Notes under the pieces: model-generated | Seen by the model: the letters and a program-made list of their open reading frames with translations, nothing else | Told to the model about the DNA's origin: nothing | Databases searched by the model: none | Shown: positions 9,079 through 19,850 of the stretch, piece after piece | How the letters are laid out: each line of letters starts with the position of its first letter | Position numbering within the stretch: the stretch's first letter is position 1 | Made by a program: the position numbers and the translations under genes | Source: Theocolax elegans | Lineage: Eukaryota; Arthropoda; Insecta; Hymenoptera; Cerocephalidae | Direction of reading: 5' to 3' | Length of the DNA stretch: 64,000 nt | NCBI GenBank assembly: GCA_026168455.1 | Contig: CM047426.1 | Span: forward strand, 40,285,313 to 40,349,312

Positions 9079-9170
9079 AAACTGCAGTGTACTAGTAGCG
9101 CCATCATACGTGTATAATTTTACTATTTCATATTGAAAGCGTAGATGGCGCTATCAGTATACAATAGTTT
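9079..9170. repeat. 92-bp inverted repeat carrying TAGCGCCATC / GATGGCGCTA
   Basis: The arms 9,079-9,109 and 9,141-9,170 are imperfect inverted copies, beginning AAAC and ending GTTT, around an AT-rich loop. Each arm holds the GC-rich core TAGCGCCATC or its complement. The core resembles the AGRKGGCGC core known for insect CTCF sites, but as part of a small foldback element it may simply be a transposon end. Confidence 0.65.
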
Positions 9171-9233
9171 ATAACTTATTTGGCTACGAATAATAACAAT
9201 ATATACAATAATATTAATAATAATACTCATATT
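9171..9233. other. AT-rich spacer
   Basis: Simple AT/AAT-rich sequence between the inverted repeat and the 427-bp tandem array; nothing recognised. Confidence 0.5.
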
Positions 9234-11356
9234 TAGAGTTGGTGATAAGGTTGGTAATACAAATTTTCAACCTTATGTTTTACACCGAAATCAAATAAAT
9301 GGGATAAAATACTCATTTTTTTTTTTTTTGTTATTTAACGTCGCTCTATTTATGCTGCCAGGGCTAATCAGCGACGGATAAAATACTCATGAGTTGGTAT
9401 ATCATCATCTATTTTGAACCAAAATCCTACTATCTGGATTGAATACTCGTATGAGTTGGTAATAATATAGTACTTATCGATAATGGTGCGAAAATCGTTT
9501 TTCGAACAAGTGAAAATTTTATAATTACAGCAAAGCAATAAAGAAACTCGCTGAGTTGAAACACATCTGTTAGCCGTGCATCGAACTATATTTTTTGATA
9601 CATAAGGTATATTTGCAATTTTTAAAAACCAAACAGTGCGTAAATCCCATTTTGCATACTTTGTATTGAAGACAATTTGTTACAATGCTACTTACTAGTT
9701 TATTATAATTGAATAAACGTGGATAATTAATCAATTGTAGCAACCTATTCTGCACCAAAATCCAACTATCTGGATTGAGCACTCATAAAATGAGTTGGTA
9801 AATAAGTTTTAACTATTTTAAAATGTTTAACCCTATATTTTATACCGAAATCCAATTATTTGGATTGAATACTCGTATGAGTTGGTAATAATATTGACCT
9901 TAGTTATAATTGTACGAAAATCGTTTTTCGAACGAGTGTAAATTTTATCATTAGAGCATAGCGACAAAGATACTCGCTGAGTTGAAACTCATTTGTTACC
10001 CGTGCATCGAACTATATATTTTGATACATAAGGTGTATTTGCAAATTTTTAAAAAACAAACAGTGCGTAAATCGCATTTTGCATACTTTATATTCAAGAC
10101 AATTTGTTACAATGCTATTTACTAGTTTATTATAAATGAATAAACGTGGATAATTAATCAATTGTAGCAACCTATTCTGCACCAAAATCCAACTATCTGG
10201 ATTGAGCACTCATAAAATGAGTTGGTAAATAAGTTTTAACTATTTTAAAATGTTTAACCCTATATTTTATACCGAAATCCAATTATTTGGATTGAATACT
10301 CGTATGAGTTGGTAATAATATTGACCTTAGTTATAATTGTACGAAAATCGTTTTTCGAACGAGTGTAAATTTTATCATTAGAGCATAGCGACAAAGATAC
10401 TCGCTGAGTTGAAACTCATTTGTTACCCGTGCATCGAACTATATATTTTGATACATAAGGTGTATTTGCAAATTTTTAAAAAACAAACAGTGCGTAAATC
10501 GCATTTTGCATACTTTATATTCAAGACAATTTGTTACAATGCTATTTACTAGTTTATTATAAATGAATAAACGTGGATAATTAATCAATTGTAGCAACCT
10601 ATTCTGCACCAAAATCCAACTATCTGGATTGAGCACTCATAAAATGAGTTGGTAAATAAGTTTTAACTATTTTAAAATGTTTAACCCTATATTTTATACC
10701 GAAATCCAATTATTTGGATTGAATACTCGTATGAGTTGGTAATAATATTGACCTTAGCTATAATTGTGCGAAAATCGTTTTTCGAACGAGTACTAATTTT
10801 ATCATTAGAGCATAGCGACAAAGATACTCGCTGAGTTGAAACTCATTTGTTACCCGTGCATCGAACTATATATTTTGATACATAAGGTGTATTTGCAAAT
10901 TTTTAAAAAACAAACAGTGCGTAAATCGCATTTTGCATACTTTATATTCAAGACAATTTGTTACAATGCTATTTACTAGTTTATTATAAATGAATAAACG
11001 TGGATAATTAATCAATTGTAGCAACCTATTCTGCACCAAAATCCAACTATCTGGATTGAGCACTCATAAAATGAGTTGGTAAATAAGTTTTAACTATTTT
11101 AAAATGTTTAACCCTATATTTTATACCGAAATCCAATTATTTGGATTGAATACTCGTATGAGTTGGTAATAATATTGACCTTAGCTATAATTGTGCGAAA
11201 ATCGTTTTTCGAACGAGTACTAATTTTATCATTAGAGCATAGCGACAAAGATACTCGCTGAGTTGAAACTCATCTGTAACCCGTGCATCGAACTATATAT
11301 TTTGATACATAAGTTGTATTTGCAATTTTTAAAAAACAAACAGTGCGTAAATCGCA
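9234..11356. repeat. 427-bp tandem repeat array (about 4.5 units)
   Basis: Exact period 427 bp, measured from ACTCATAAAATGAGTTGGTA at 9,781, 10,208, 10,635 and 11,062. Units 9,801-10,227 and 10,228-10,654 look identical by eye. Unit 10,655-11,081 differs at a few bases. 11,082-11,356 is a partial last unit ending at GCGTAAATCGCA. The first unit (about 9,234-9,800) is the most diverged and holds a SINE insertion. Each unit contains two related boxes of about 43 bp ending in a hairpin-like ACTCnnnATGAGTTGGTA. A third, extra box lies in the first unit. A further palindrome-like stretch reads CGAAAATCGTTTTTCG. The minus-strand frames of 65-70 aa repeating every 427 bp are by-products of the repeat. 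Confidence 0.95.
9317..9375 (-). mobile_element. 5'-truncated SINE 3' end with 15-bp target-site duplication
   Basis: Read on the minus strand this is the last roughly 60 bp of the SINE at 2,991-3,207: CGTCGCTGATTAGC, then GCATAAATAGAGCGACGTTA, then an A-rich tail (the T run at 9,316-9,329). The 15-bp string GGATAAAATACTCAT is present on both sides (9,302-9,316 and 9,376-9,390). Joining the flanks restores a box that matches the hairpin box of the 427-bp repeat, so the empty site is visible in the sister units. Such a duplication and tail are the marks of LINE-driven target-primed insertion. The fragment could come from the partner LINE if the two share a 3' end. Confidence 0.88.
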
Positions 11357-12763
11357 CCGCAAATACCTACCTACCGGAATAACTAATCGATTACCTATTT
11401 AAACCTACCTACCCATATAACTAAAGCCCTTCCTTATATCTGACTACCCGCACTGTATCTAAATCCTACCTACCCTTACAATTCTAATAGCCCATCCCTA
11501 GTCGCACTAAAACACACTGGCACTGGCCAATACGTTATCCGGAAGGTGGAATGAATCTAGCAGAACTCAGCTTGTCTTCAGGTCCGTCTAGGCATCTGTT
11601 GAGGAAGGTTGATAAAGCAGTAAACACAGGGGTTCCCAATAGCCTGACATTCACGGAGAGGTTGATCTGGAAGCTGTCAGCATTTCATAGCCAGGGTGAA
11701 GAGAGCTACCCTCGATTCAGGGTATCCGGAGTCAGCATGCATGTAGCCAGTTCACTGCAGAAATAATACCATCTATTTTAGCGTATGCTAGTAGCATGTG
11801 AGGATAAGGATAACAGAAGCACATACAGATGTATCTTAATACTACTGCCGTATCTTAATATTACAGCTGTATGGTAGGAGAGACAAGGCTGAAGAGAGGT
11901 TATGTTAGTGTTTACAAACTTTATGTACAGCAGATATGCAAATAATATATTTATGAAAACGCATACTAGCGCAAGCCCAAAAAGTAAGTTATTACCTGAA
12001 GCAATACATGGGATAGCTATGGCAACTTTGGTGGTCGACGTCATTAAGCAGGATAGAGGCGGCTCCGGGTAACGACGTTGGCGGCGCAGCGCGGTCGACA
12101 TAGTGCCTGAAACTTATTAAGCGCAGTATTTATTAGTTGACGGGCGAAGATTATACACAAGATTATTACCTGAAGGAAGTAGCAGCAGCGATGTCAGGGC
12201 GAAGATGATATCAGCATTCAGCAGGATACCAGCTGAGCCACAAAGAGACGCGCGATCGAGACCGAGCTATGCGCATGCGCGCATGAAGATTTGCAACAAT
12301 CGAGAACCACAAGGAGTGGCTCCGCAGTGCAGCGTGAACAGATAGCAACTGACACATTAAATGCTGTGACCGACAATACTGATATGAAAGTGCTAAACAA
12401 AATTTTTTTGTGCAATATTAATATTTAATTATTTATACAAAATAACGACTGAACTGCATAGTTGAAATTATTCGATACAACGATGTCAACGAACTTGACA
12501 TTTGTAAAAGTCTTGACGTTTAAACAATTTTTAAATTAATCTTTTCTGAATCACTAGAACGCGAACGTGGCAGACAATTAAAAATTATCAATAATGATGA
12601 ATAAATTTTTAATAATACAAAAATTTATTTTTAATAATTAGTTTAATTATTTATCCGAAATTAATAACATTTTCTTTATCGACTAAATCTGAGCTGATTA
12701 AATAGTAGCATATTCGCAAATATTTGTTTACGTAAAATAAATCTATAACTAAATAATTTCCAT
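11357..12763. other. Unassigned, locally GC-rich interval between two satellites
   Basis: Positions 11,360-11,480 form a C/T/A-rich tract with repeated CCTACC motifs. Positions 11,530-11,770 and 11,990-12,360 are clearly less AT-rich than the rest of the window. The frames 11,551-11,766 (+), 12,101-11,778 (-) and 12,415-12,218 (-) contain no domain I recognise and have no splice or promoter support. They could be exons of a host gene or old transposon pieces. Positions 12,421-12,763 are AT-rich and featureless. Confidence 0.4.
12270..12281. promoter_or_regulatory. TGCGCATGCGCG palindromic site (NRF-1/Ewg-like)
   Basis: The string fits the consensus known for NRF-1 and its insect relative Erect wing (YGCGCAYGCGCR). 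It lies in the GC-richer island 11,990-12,360. A single match is weak, and no transcription start or gene can be tied to it. Confidence 0.25.
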
Positions 12764-13404
12764 TGCACATTATGATACGTCAAAAATATCGAAGGTGCGC
12801 GTGAATGTACCACAATCTCAGTATGTTACACACGCAAAATTTGATAATTATTTATTAAAAAAAAGCTGTACGCGAGAGAATAATAAAAGAGACGCCTTCA
12901 TTTATCGACAATGTAAATATGTGTTAAAATTCAGACAAAATTATTATTGTGTTTTCGAGAAAAGTCTAACCCAAAAAATGCAAAATATTCACCTCGTTGA
13001 GGTTAGATTATCACTTGTACATGGTGGTACGTCCGAGACATAGAAGCTGCGCGCAAACGTACCACGATGTCAACGCGTAGTGCGTCCTATACGCAATATT
13101 TGATAATTAATTAATAAAAAAACCTGTATGCACAAAAATAAAAGAAGAGGCGCCTCTGTTTATTAATAACCAAACTATATGCTGAATTATAAATTAAAAT
13201 CTTATTGCGTTTTAGCATTGTCTTACCCAAAATATGCAAACTTTCCAAAACGTTGAGGTTAGGTTACCACTTATAGGTGGCTGTATGTCCGAAATCTCGA
13301 CGGTGCCGTGAACGTACCGCGATTATAACCAGTAGTGGCTCCGATACGATTACTGTTCTTTCCACCTCGTTGAGGTTAGGTTACTACTTGCACATGGTGG
13401 TACG
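12764..13404. repeat. Array-edge monomers, diverged and MITE-like, with one internally deleted unit
   Basis: The first monomers differ most from the array consensus and are closest to the MITE. The run near 12,890-12,970, with GACGCCTTCATTTATCGACA and then TTTTCGAGAAAAGTCTAACCC, parallels 8,394-8,475. Landmarks at 12,779, 13,031 and 13,287 give spacings of 252 and 256 bp. The next is only 117 bp further (13,404), because about 140 bp of a monomer is missing between 13,320 and 13,360. Such degenerate ends are usual at the margins of satellites. Confidence 0.85.
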
Positions 13405-16293
13405 TCCGAGACATCGAAGATGCGCGCGAACGTACTACGATGTCACGCGCTGCGAGTTGCACACGCTACTTATGATAATTAATAAATAAAAATATAAATC
13501 TGAATGTGAAAAAGTAAGAGAAGAGGCACCTTGGCTTATTAATAAACTAACTATGTGTTGAATTTCAGATAAAAATGTCAATTCGTTTTCGAGAAAAGTG
13601 TGACCAAAAATATAAAAGTTATCCACGTCGTTGAGTATATACGACTACACTTACACATGGTGGCACGTCCGAGACATCGAAGCTGCGCGCGAACGTACCA
13701 CGATGTCACGCGCTGCGAATTGCACACGCTACTTATGATAATTAATAAATAAAAATATAAATCTGAATGTGAAAAAGTAAGAGAAGAGGCACCTTGGCTT
13801 ATTAATAAACTAACTATGTGTTGAATTTCAGATAAAAATGACAATTCGTTTTCGAGAGAAGTCTGACAAAAAATATAAATATTATCCACGTCGGTGAGAA
13901 TGTAGGACTACACTTACACATGGTGGTACGTTCAAAACATCGAAGCTGCGCGCGAACGTACCACGATGTCAACGCGTGGGGCGTCCTAAACGCATTATTC
14001 GATAATTTATTAATAAAAAAACCTATATACACAATAATAAGAGAAGAGGCGCCTCTATTTATTAATAACCAAACTATGTTCTGAATTATAAATTAAAATC
14101 TTATTGCGTTTTAGCAATGTCTTACCCAAAATATGCAAAATTTCCACCTCGTTGAGGTTAGGTTACCATTTGTACATGATGGTACGTCCGAGACATCGAA
14201 GCTGCGCGCGAACGTACCACGATGTCTATGCGCTGCGAGTTGCACACGCTATTTATGATAATTAATTAATGAAAATGTAAAGCTAAATGCGAAAAAGTAA
14301 GAGAAGAGGCGCCTTGGTCTATTAATAAACTAACTATGTGTTGAATTTCAGATAAAAATGTCAATTCGTGTTCGAGAAAAGTCTGACCAAAAATATGAAT
14401 GTTATCCACGTCGTTGAGAATATAGGACTACACTTACACATGGTGGTACGTTCGAGACATCGAAGCTGCGCGCGAACGTACCACGATGTCTACGCGCTGC
14501 GAGTTGCACACGCTATTTATGATAATTAATTAATAAAAATATAAAGCTGAGTGCGAAAAAGTAGGAGAAGAGGCGCCTTGGTTTATTAATAAACTAACTA
14601 TGTGTTGAATTTCAGATAAAAATGTCAATTCGTGTTCGAGAAAAGTCTGACCAAAAATATGAATGTTATCCACGTCGTTGAGAATATAGGACTACACTTA
14701 CACATGGTGGTACGTCCGAGACATCGAACGTGCACGCGAACGTACCACGATGTCTACGCGCTGCGAGTTGCACACGCTACTTATGATAATTAATTAATGA
14801 AAATATAAAGCTGAATGCAAAAAAGTAAGAGAAGAGGCGCCTTGGTTTATTAATAAACTAACTATGTGTTGAGTTTCAGATAAATAATGTCAATTCGTTT
14901 TCGAGAAAAGTCTGACCAAAAATATGAATGCTATCCACGTCGTTGAGAATATAGGACTACACTTACACATGGTGGTACGTTCCGAGACATCGAACGTGCA
15001 GCGCGAACGTACCACGATGTCTACGCGCTGCGAGTTGCACACGCTACTTATGATAATTAATTAATGAAAATATAAAGCTGAATGCGAAAAAGTAAGAGAA
15101 GAGGCGCCTTGGTTTATTAGTAAACTAACTATGTGTTGAGTTTCATATAATAATGTCAATTCGTTTTCGAGAAAAGTCTGACCAAAAATATAAATGCTAT
15201 CAACGTCGTTGAGAATATAGTATTACATTAACACATGGTGGTACGTTCGAGACATCGAAGCTGCGCGCGAACGTACCACGATGTCTACGCGCTGCGAGTT
15301 GCACACGCTACTTTATGATAATTAATTAATGAAAATATAAAGCTGAATGCAAAAAAGTAAGAGAAGAGGCGCCTTGGTTTATTAGTAAACTAACTATGTG
15401 TTGAGTTTCATATAATAATGTCAATTCGTTTTCGAGAAAAGTCTGACCAAAAATATAAATGCTATCAACGTCGTTGAGAATATAGTATTACATTAACACA
15501 TGGTGGTACGTTCGAGACATCGAACGTGCGCGCGAACGTACCACGATGTCTACGCGCTGCGGGTTGCACACGCTACTTATGATAATTAATTAATGAAAAT
15601 ATAAAGCTGAATGCGAAAAAGTAAGAGAAGAGGCGCCTTGGTTTATTAGTAAACTAACTATGTGTTGAGTTTCATATAATAATGTCAATTCGTTTTCGAG
15701 AAAAGTCTGACCAAAAATATAAATGCTATCAACGTCGTTGAGAATATAGTATTACATTAACACATGTGGTACGTTCGAGACATCCAAGCTGCGCGCGAAC
15801 GTACCACGATGTCTACGCGCTGCGAGTTGCACATGCTATTTATGATAATTAATTAATAAAAATATAAAGCTGAATGCGAAAAAGTAAGAGAAGAGGCGCC
15901 TTGGTTTATTAATAAACTAACTATGTGTTGAGTTTCAGATAATAATGTCTATTCGTTTTCGAGAAAAGTCTGACCAAAAATTTAAATGCTATCAATGTCG
16001 TTGAGTATATACGACTACACTTACACACGATGGTACGTCCGAGACATCGAAGCTGCGCGCGAACGTACCACGATGTCTATGCGCTGCGAGTTGCAGACGC
16101 TATTTATGATAATTAATTAATGAAAATGCAAAGCTAAATGCGAAAAAGTAAGAGAAGAGGCGCCTTGGTCTATTAATAAACTAACTATGTGTTGAATTTC
16201 AGATAAAAATGTCAATTCGTTTTCGAGAAAAGTCTGACCAAAAATATGAATGTTATCCACGTTGTTGAGATTATAGGACTACACTTACACATG

Positions 16294-16341
16294 GTGGTAC
16301 GTCCGAGACATCGAAGCTGCGCGCGAACGTACCACGATGTC
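16294..16341. repeat. GC-rich core of the monomer with two interlocked inverted repeats (representative copy)
   Basis: In this copy GTGGTACGT (16,294-16,302) is followed by GACATCG (16,307-16,313). Next come ACGTACCAC (16,327-16,335), the exact complement of the first, and CGATGTC (16,335-16,341), the exact complement of the second. The order is a-b-a'-b', with the last two sharing one C. Between b and a' lies a CpG-rich AAGCTGCGCGCGA. The module recurs once per monomer in both classes with scattered changes, and is absent from the MITE at 8,318-8,709. Two hairpins are possible but exclude one another. With no spacer between a' and b', a classic H-type pseudoknot is sterically unlikely. Confidence 0.85.
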
Positions 16342-16415
16342 AACGCGTAGGGCGTCCTAAACGCATTATTCGATAATTTATTCATAAAAAAACCTATATA
16401 CACAATAATAAGAGA

Positions 16416-16427
16416 AGAGGCGCCTCT
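16416..16427. repeat. 12-bp palindrome AGAGGCGCCTCT in class B monomers (representative copy)
   Basis: A perfect palindrome in class B. Class A keeps the inner 8-bp AGGCGCCT. The TTAA MITE has the related GAAGAGGCGCCTTC at 8,392-8,403. It is one of the best kept short strings in the array and could be a protein-binding site or a neutral leftover of the MITE. Confidence 0.75.
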
Positions 16428-19400
16428 ATTTATTAATAACCAAACTATGTTCTGAATTATAAATTAAAATCTTATTGCGTTTTAGCAATTTCTTACCCAA
16501 AATATGCAAAATTTCCACCTCGTTGAGGTTAGGTTACCATTTGTACATGATGGTACGTCCGAGACATCGAAGCTGCGCGCGAACGTACCACGATGTCTAT
16601 GCGCTGCGAGTTGCACACGCTATGATAATTAATTAATGAAAATGTAAAGCTAAATGCGAAAAAGTAAGAGAAGAGGCGCCTTGGTCTATTAATAAACTAA
16701 CTATGTGTTGAATTTTAGATAAAAATGTCAATTCGTTTTCGAGAAAAGTCTGACCAAAAATATGAATGTTATCCACGTCGTTGAGAATATAGGACTACAC
16801 TTAAACATGGTGGTATGTCCGAGACATCGAACGTGCGCGCGAACGTACCACGATGTCTACGCGCTGCGAGTTGCACACGCTAATTATGATAATTAATTAA
16901 TAAAAATATAAAGCTGAATGCGAAAAAGTAAGAGAAGAGGCGCCTTGGTTTATTAATAAACTAACTATGTGTTGAGTTTCAGATAATAATGTCTATTCGT
17001 TTTCGAGAAAAGTCTGACCAAAAATTTAAATGCTATCAATGACGTTGAGTATATACGACTACACTTACACATGGTGGTACCTCCGAGACATCGAAGCTGC
17101 GCGCGAACGTATCACGATGTCTACTCGCTGCGAGTTGCACACGCTATGTATTATAATTAATTAATGAAAATATAAAGCTGAATGCGAAAAAGTAAAAGAA
17201 GAGGCGCCTTGGTCTATTAATAAACTAACTATGTGTTGAATTTTAGATAAAAATGTCAATTCGTTTTTGAGAAAAGTCTGACCAAAAATATGAATGTTAT
17301 CCACGTCGTTGAGAATATAGGACTACACTTACACATGGTGGTACGTCCGAGACATCGAACTTGCGCGCGAACGTACCACGATGTCTACGCGCTGCGAGTT
17401 GCACACGCTACTTATGATAATTAATTAATGAAAATATAAAGCTAAATGCGAAAAAGTAAGAGAAGAGACGCCTTGGTCTATTAATAAACTAACTATGTGT
17501 TGAATTTCAGATAATAATGTCAATTCGTTTTCGAGAAAAATCTGACCAAAAATATAAATGCTATCAACGTCGTTGAGAATATAGTATTACATTAACACAT
17601 GGTGGTACGTTCAAAACATCGAAGCTGCGCGCGAACGTACCACGATGTCTACTCGCTGCGAGTTGCACACGCTACTTATGATAATTAATAAATAAAAATA
17701 TAAATCTGAATGTGAAAAAGTAAGAGAAGAGGCACCTTGGCTTATTAATAAACTAACTATGTGTTGAATTTCAGATAAAAATGACAATTCGTTTTCGAGA
17801 GAAGTCTGACAAAAAATATAAATATTATCCACGTCGGTGAGAATGTAGGACTACACTTACACATGGTGGTACGTTCAAAACATCGAAGCTGCGCGCGAAC
17901 GTACCACGATGTCAACGCGTGGGGCGTCCTAAACGCATTATTCGATAATTTATTAATAAAAAAACCTATATACACAATAATAAGAGAAGAGGCGCCTCTA
18001 TTTATTAATAACCAAACTATGTTCTGAATTATAAATTAAAATCTTATTGCGTTTTAGCAATGTCTTACCCAAAATATGCAAAATTTCCACCTCGTTGAGG
18101 TTAGGTTACCATTTGTACATGATGGTACGTCCGAGACATCGAAGCTGCGCGCGAACGTACCACGATGTCTATGCGCTGCGAGTTGCACACGCTATTTATG
18201 ATAATTAATTAATGAAAATGTAAAGCTAAATGCGAAAAAGTAAGAGAAGAGGCGCCTTGGTCTATTAATAAACTAACTATGTGTTGAATTTCAGATAAAA
18301 ATGTCAATTCGTGTTCGAGAAAAGTCTGACCAAAAATATGAATGTTATCCACGTCGTTGAGAATATAGGACTACACTTACACATGGTGGTACGTTCGAGA
18401 CATCGAAGCTGCGCGCGAACGTACCACGATGTCTACGCGCTGCGAGTTGCACACGCTATTTATGATAATTAATTAATAAAAATATAAAGCTGAGTGCGAA
18501 AAAGTAGGAGAAGAGGCGCCTTGGTTTATTAATAAACTAACTATGTGTTGAATTTCAGATAATAATGTCAATTCGTTTTCGAGAAAAGTCTAACCAAAAA
18601 TATAAATGCTATCAACGTCGTTGAGAATATAGTATTACATTAACACATGGTGGTACGTTCGAGACATCGAAGCTGCGCGCGAACAGACCACGATGTCTAC
18701 GCGCTGCGAGTTGCACACGCTATTTATGATAATTAATTAATAAAAATATAAAGCTGAATGCGAAAAAGTAAGAGAAGAGGCGCCTTGGTTTATTAATAAA
18801 CTATCTATGTGTTGAGTTTTACATAATAATGTCTATTCGTTTTCGAGAAAAGTCTGACCAAAAATTTAAATTGCTATCAATGTCGTTGAGTATATACGAC
18901 TACACTTACACACGATGGTACGTCCGAGACATCGAAGCTGCGCGCGACCGTACCACGATGTCTATGCGCTGCGAGTTGCACACGCTATTTATGATAATTA
19001 ATTAATGAAAATGTAAAGCTAAATGCGAAAAAGTAAGAGAAGAGGCGCCTTGGTCTATTAATAAACTAACTATGTGTTGAATTTCCGATAATAATGTCAA
19101 TTCGTTTTCGAGAAAAATCTGACCAAAAATATAAATGCTATCAACGTCGTTGAGAATATAGTATTACATTAACACATGGTGGTACGTTCAAAACATCGAA
19201 GCTGCGCGCGAACGTACCACGATGTCTACTCGCTGCGAGTTGCACACGCTATGTATTATAATTAATTAATGAAAATATAAAGCTGAATGCGAAAAAGTAA
19301 GATAAGAGGCGCCTTGGTTTATTAATAAACTAACTATGTGTTGAGTTTCAGATAATAATGTCAATTCGTTTTCGAGAAAAGTCTACCAAAAATATAAATG

Positions 19401-19850
19401 CTATCAACGTCGTGGAGAATATAGTATTACATTAACACATGGTGGTACGTTCAGAGACATCGAAGCTGCGCGCGAACGTACCACGATGTCTACGCGCTGC
19501 GAGTTGCACACGCTATTTATTATAATTAATTAATGAAAATATAAAGCTGAATGCGAAAAAGTAAAGAGAAGAGGCGCCTTGGTCTATTAATAAACTAACT
19601 ATGTGTTGATTTCAGATAAAAATGTCATTCGTTTTCGAGAAAAGTCGGACCAAAAATATAATTTTATCCACGTCGTTGAGAATATAGGACTACAGTTACA
19701 CATGGTGGTACGTCCGAGACATCGAAGCTGCGCGCGAACGTACCACGATGTCAACGCGTGGGCGTCCTAATCGCATTATTCGATATTTATTAATAAAAGA
19801 AAAGCTATATACACAATAAGTAAGAGAAGAGGCGCCTCTAGGTTATTAAT

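Larger units (their letters stand above)
13405..19850. repeat. Satellite block D1, left copy
   Basis: From about 13,600 this block shares private variants in the same order with 31,200-36,950. Examples are TGGCACGTCC (13,661 and 31,292), GCGAACAGACC (about 18,680 and 35,773), GCGCGACCG (18,942 and 36,033), TTTCCGATAA (about 19,082 and 36,173), GATAAGAGG (19,301 and 36,392) and TCCTAATCGC (19,766 and 36,859). The offset is 17,631 bp at the left and about 17,092 bp from 15.5 kb on. The change is explained by two monomers (around 14.99 and 15.25 kb) present only here. Small indels begin to accumulate after about 19,380. Confidence 0.85.

Noticed and set aside
9570..11063. Family of 65-70-aa minus-strand proteins
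   Set aside because: They recur exactly every 427 bp as part of the tandem repeat.
11551..11766. 71-aa forward protein
   Set aside because: Composition is more gene-like than its surroundings, but no family was recognised and no exon signals could be tied to it. It is noted only within the unassigned interval.
16294..16341. H-type RNA pseudoknot
   Set aside because: The a-b-a'-b' order is right, but the second and third stems share a base, with no loop left to cross a 9-bp stem. Alternative hairpins or a DNA-level site are more likely.
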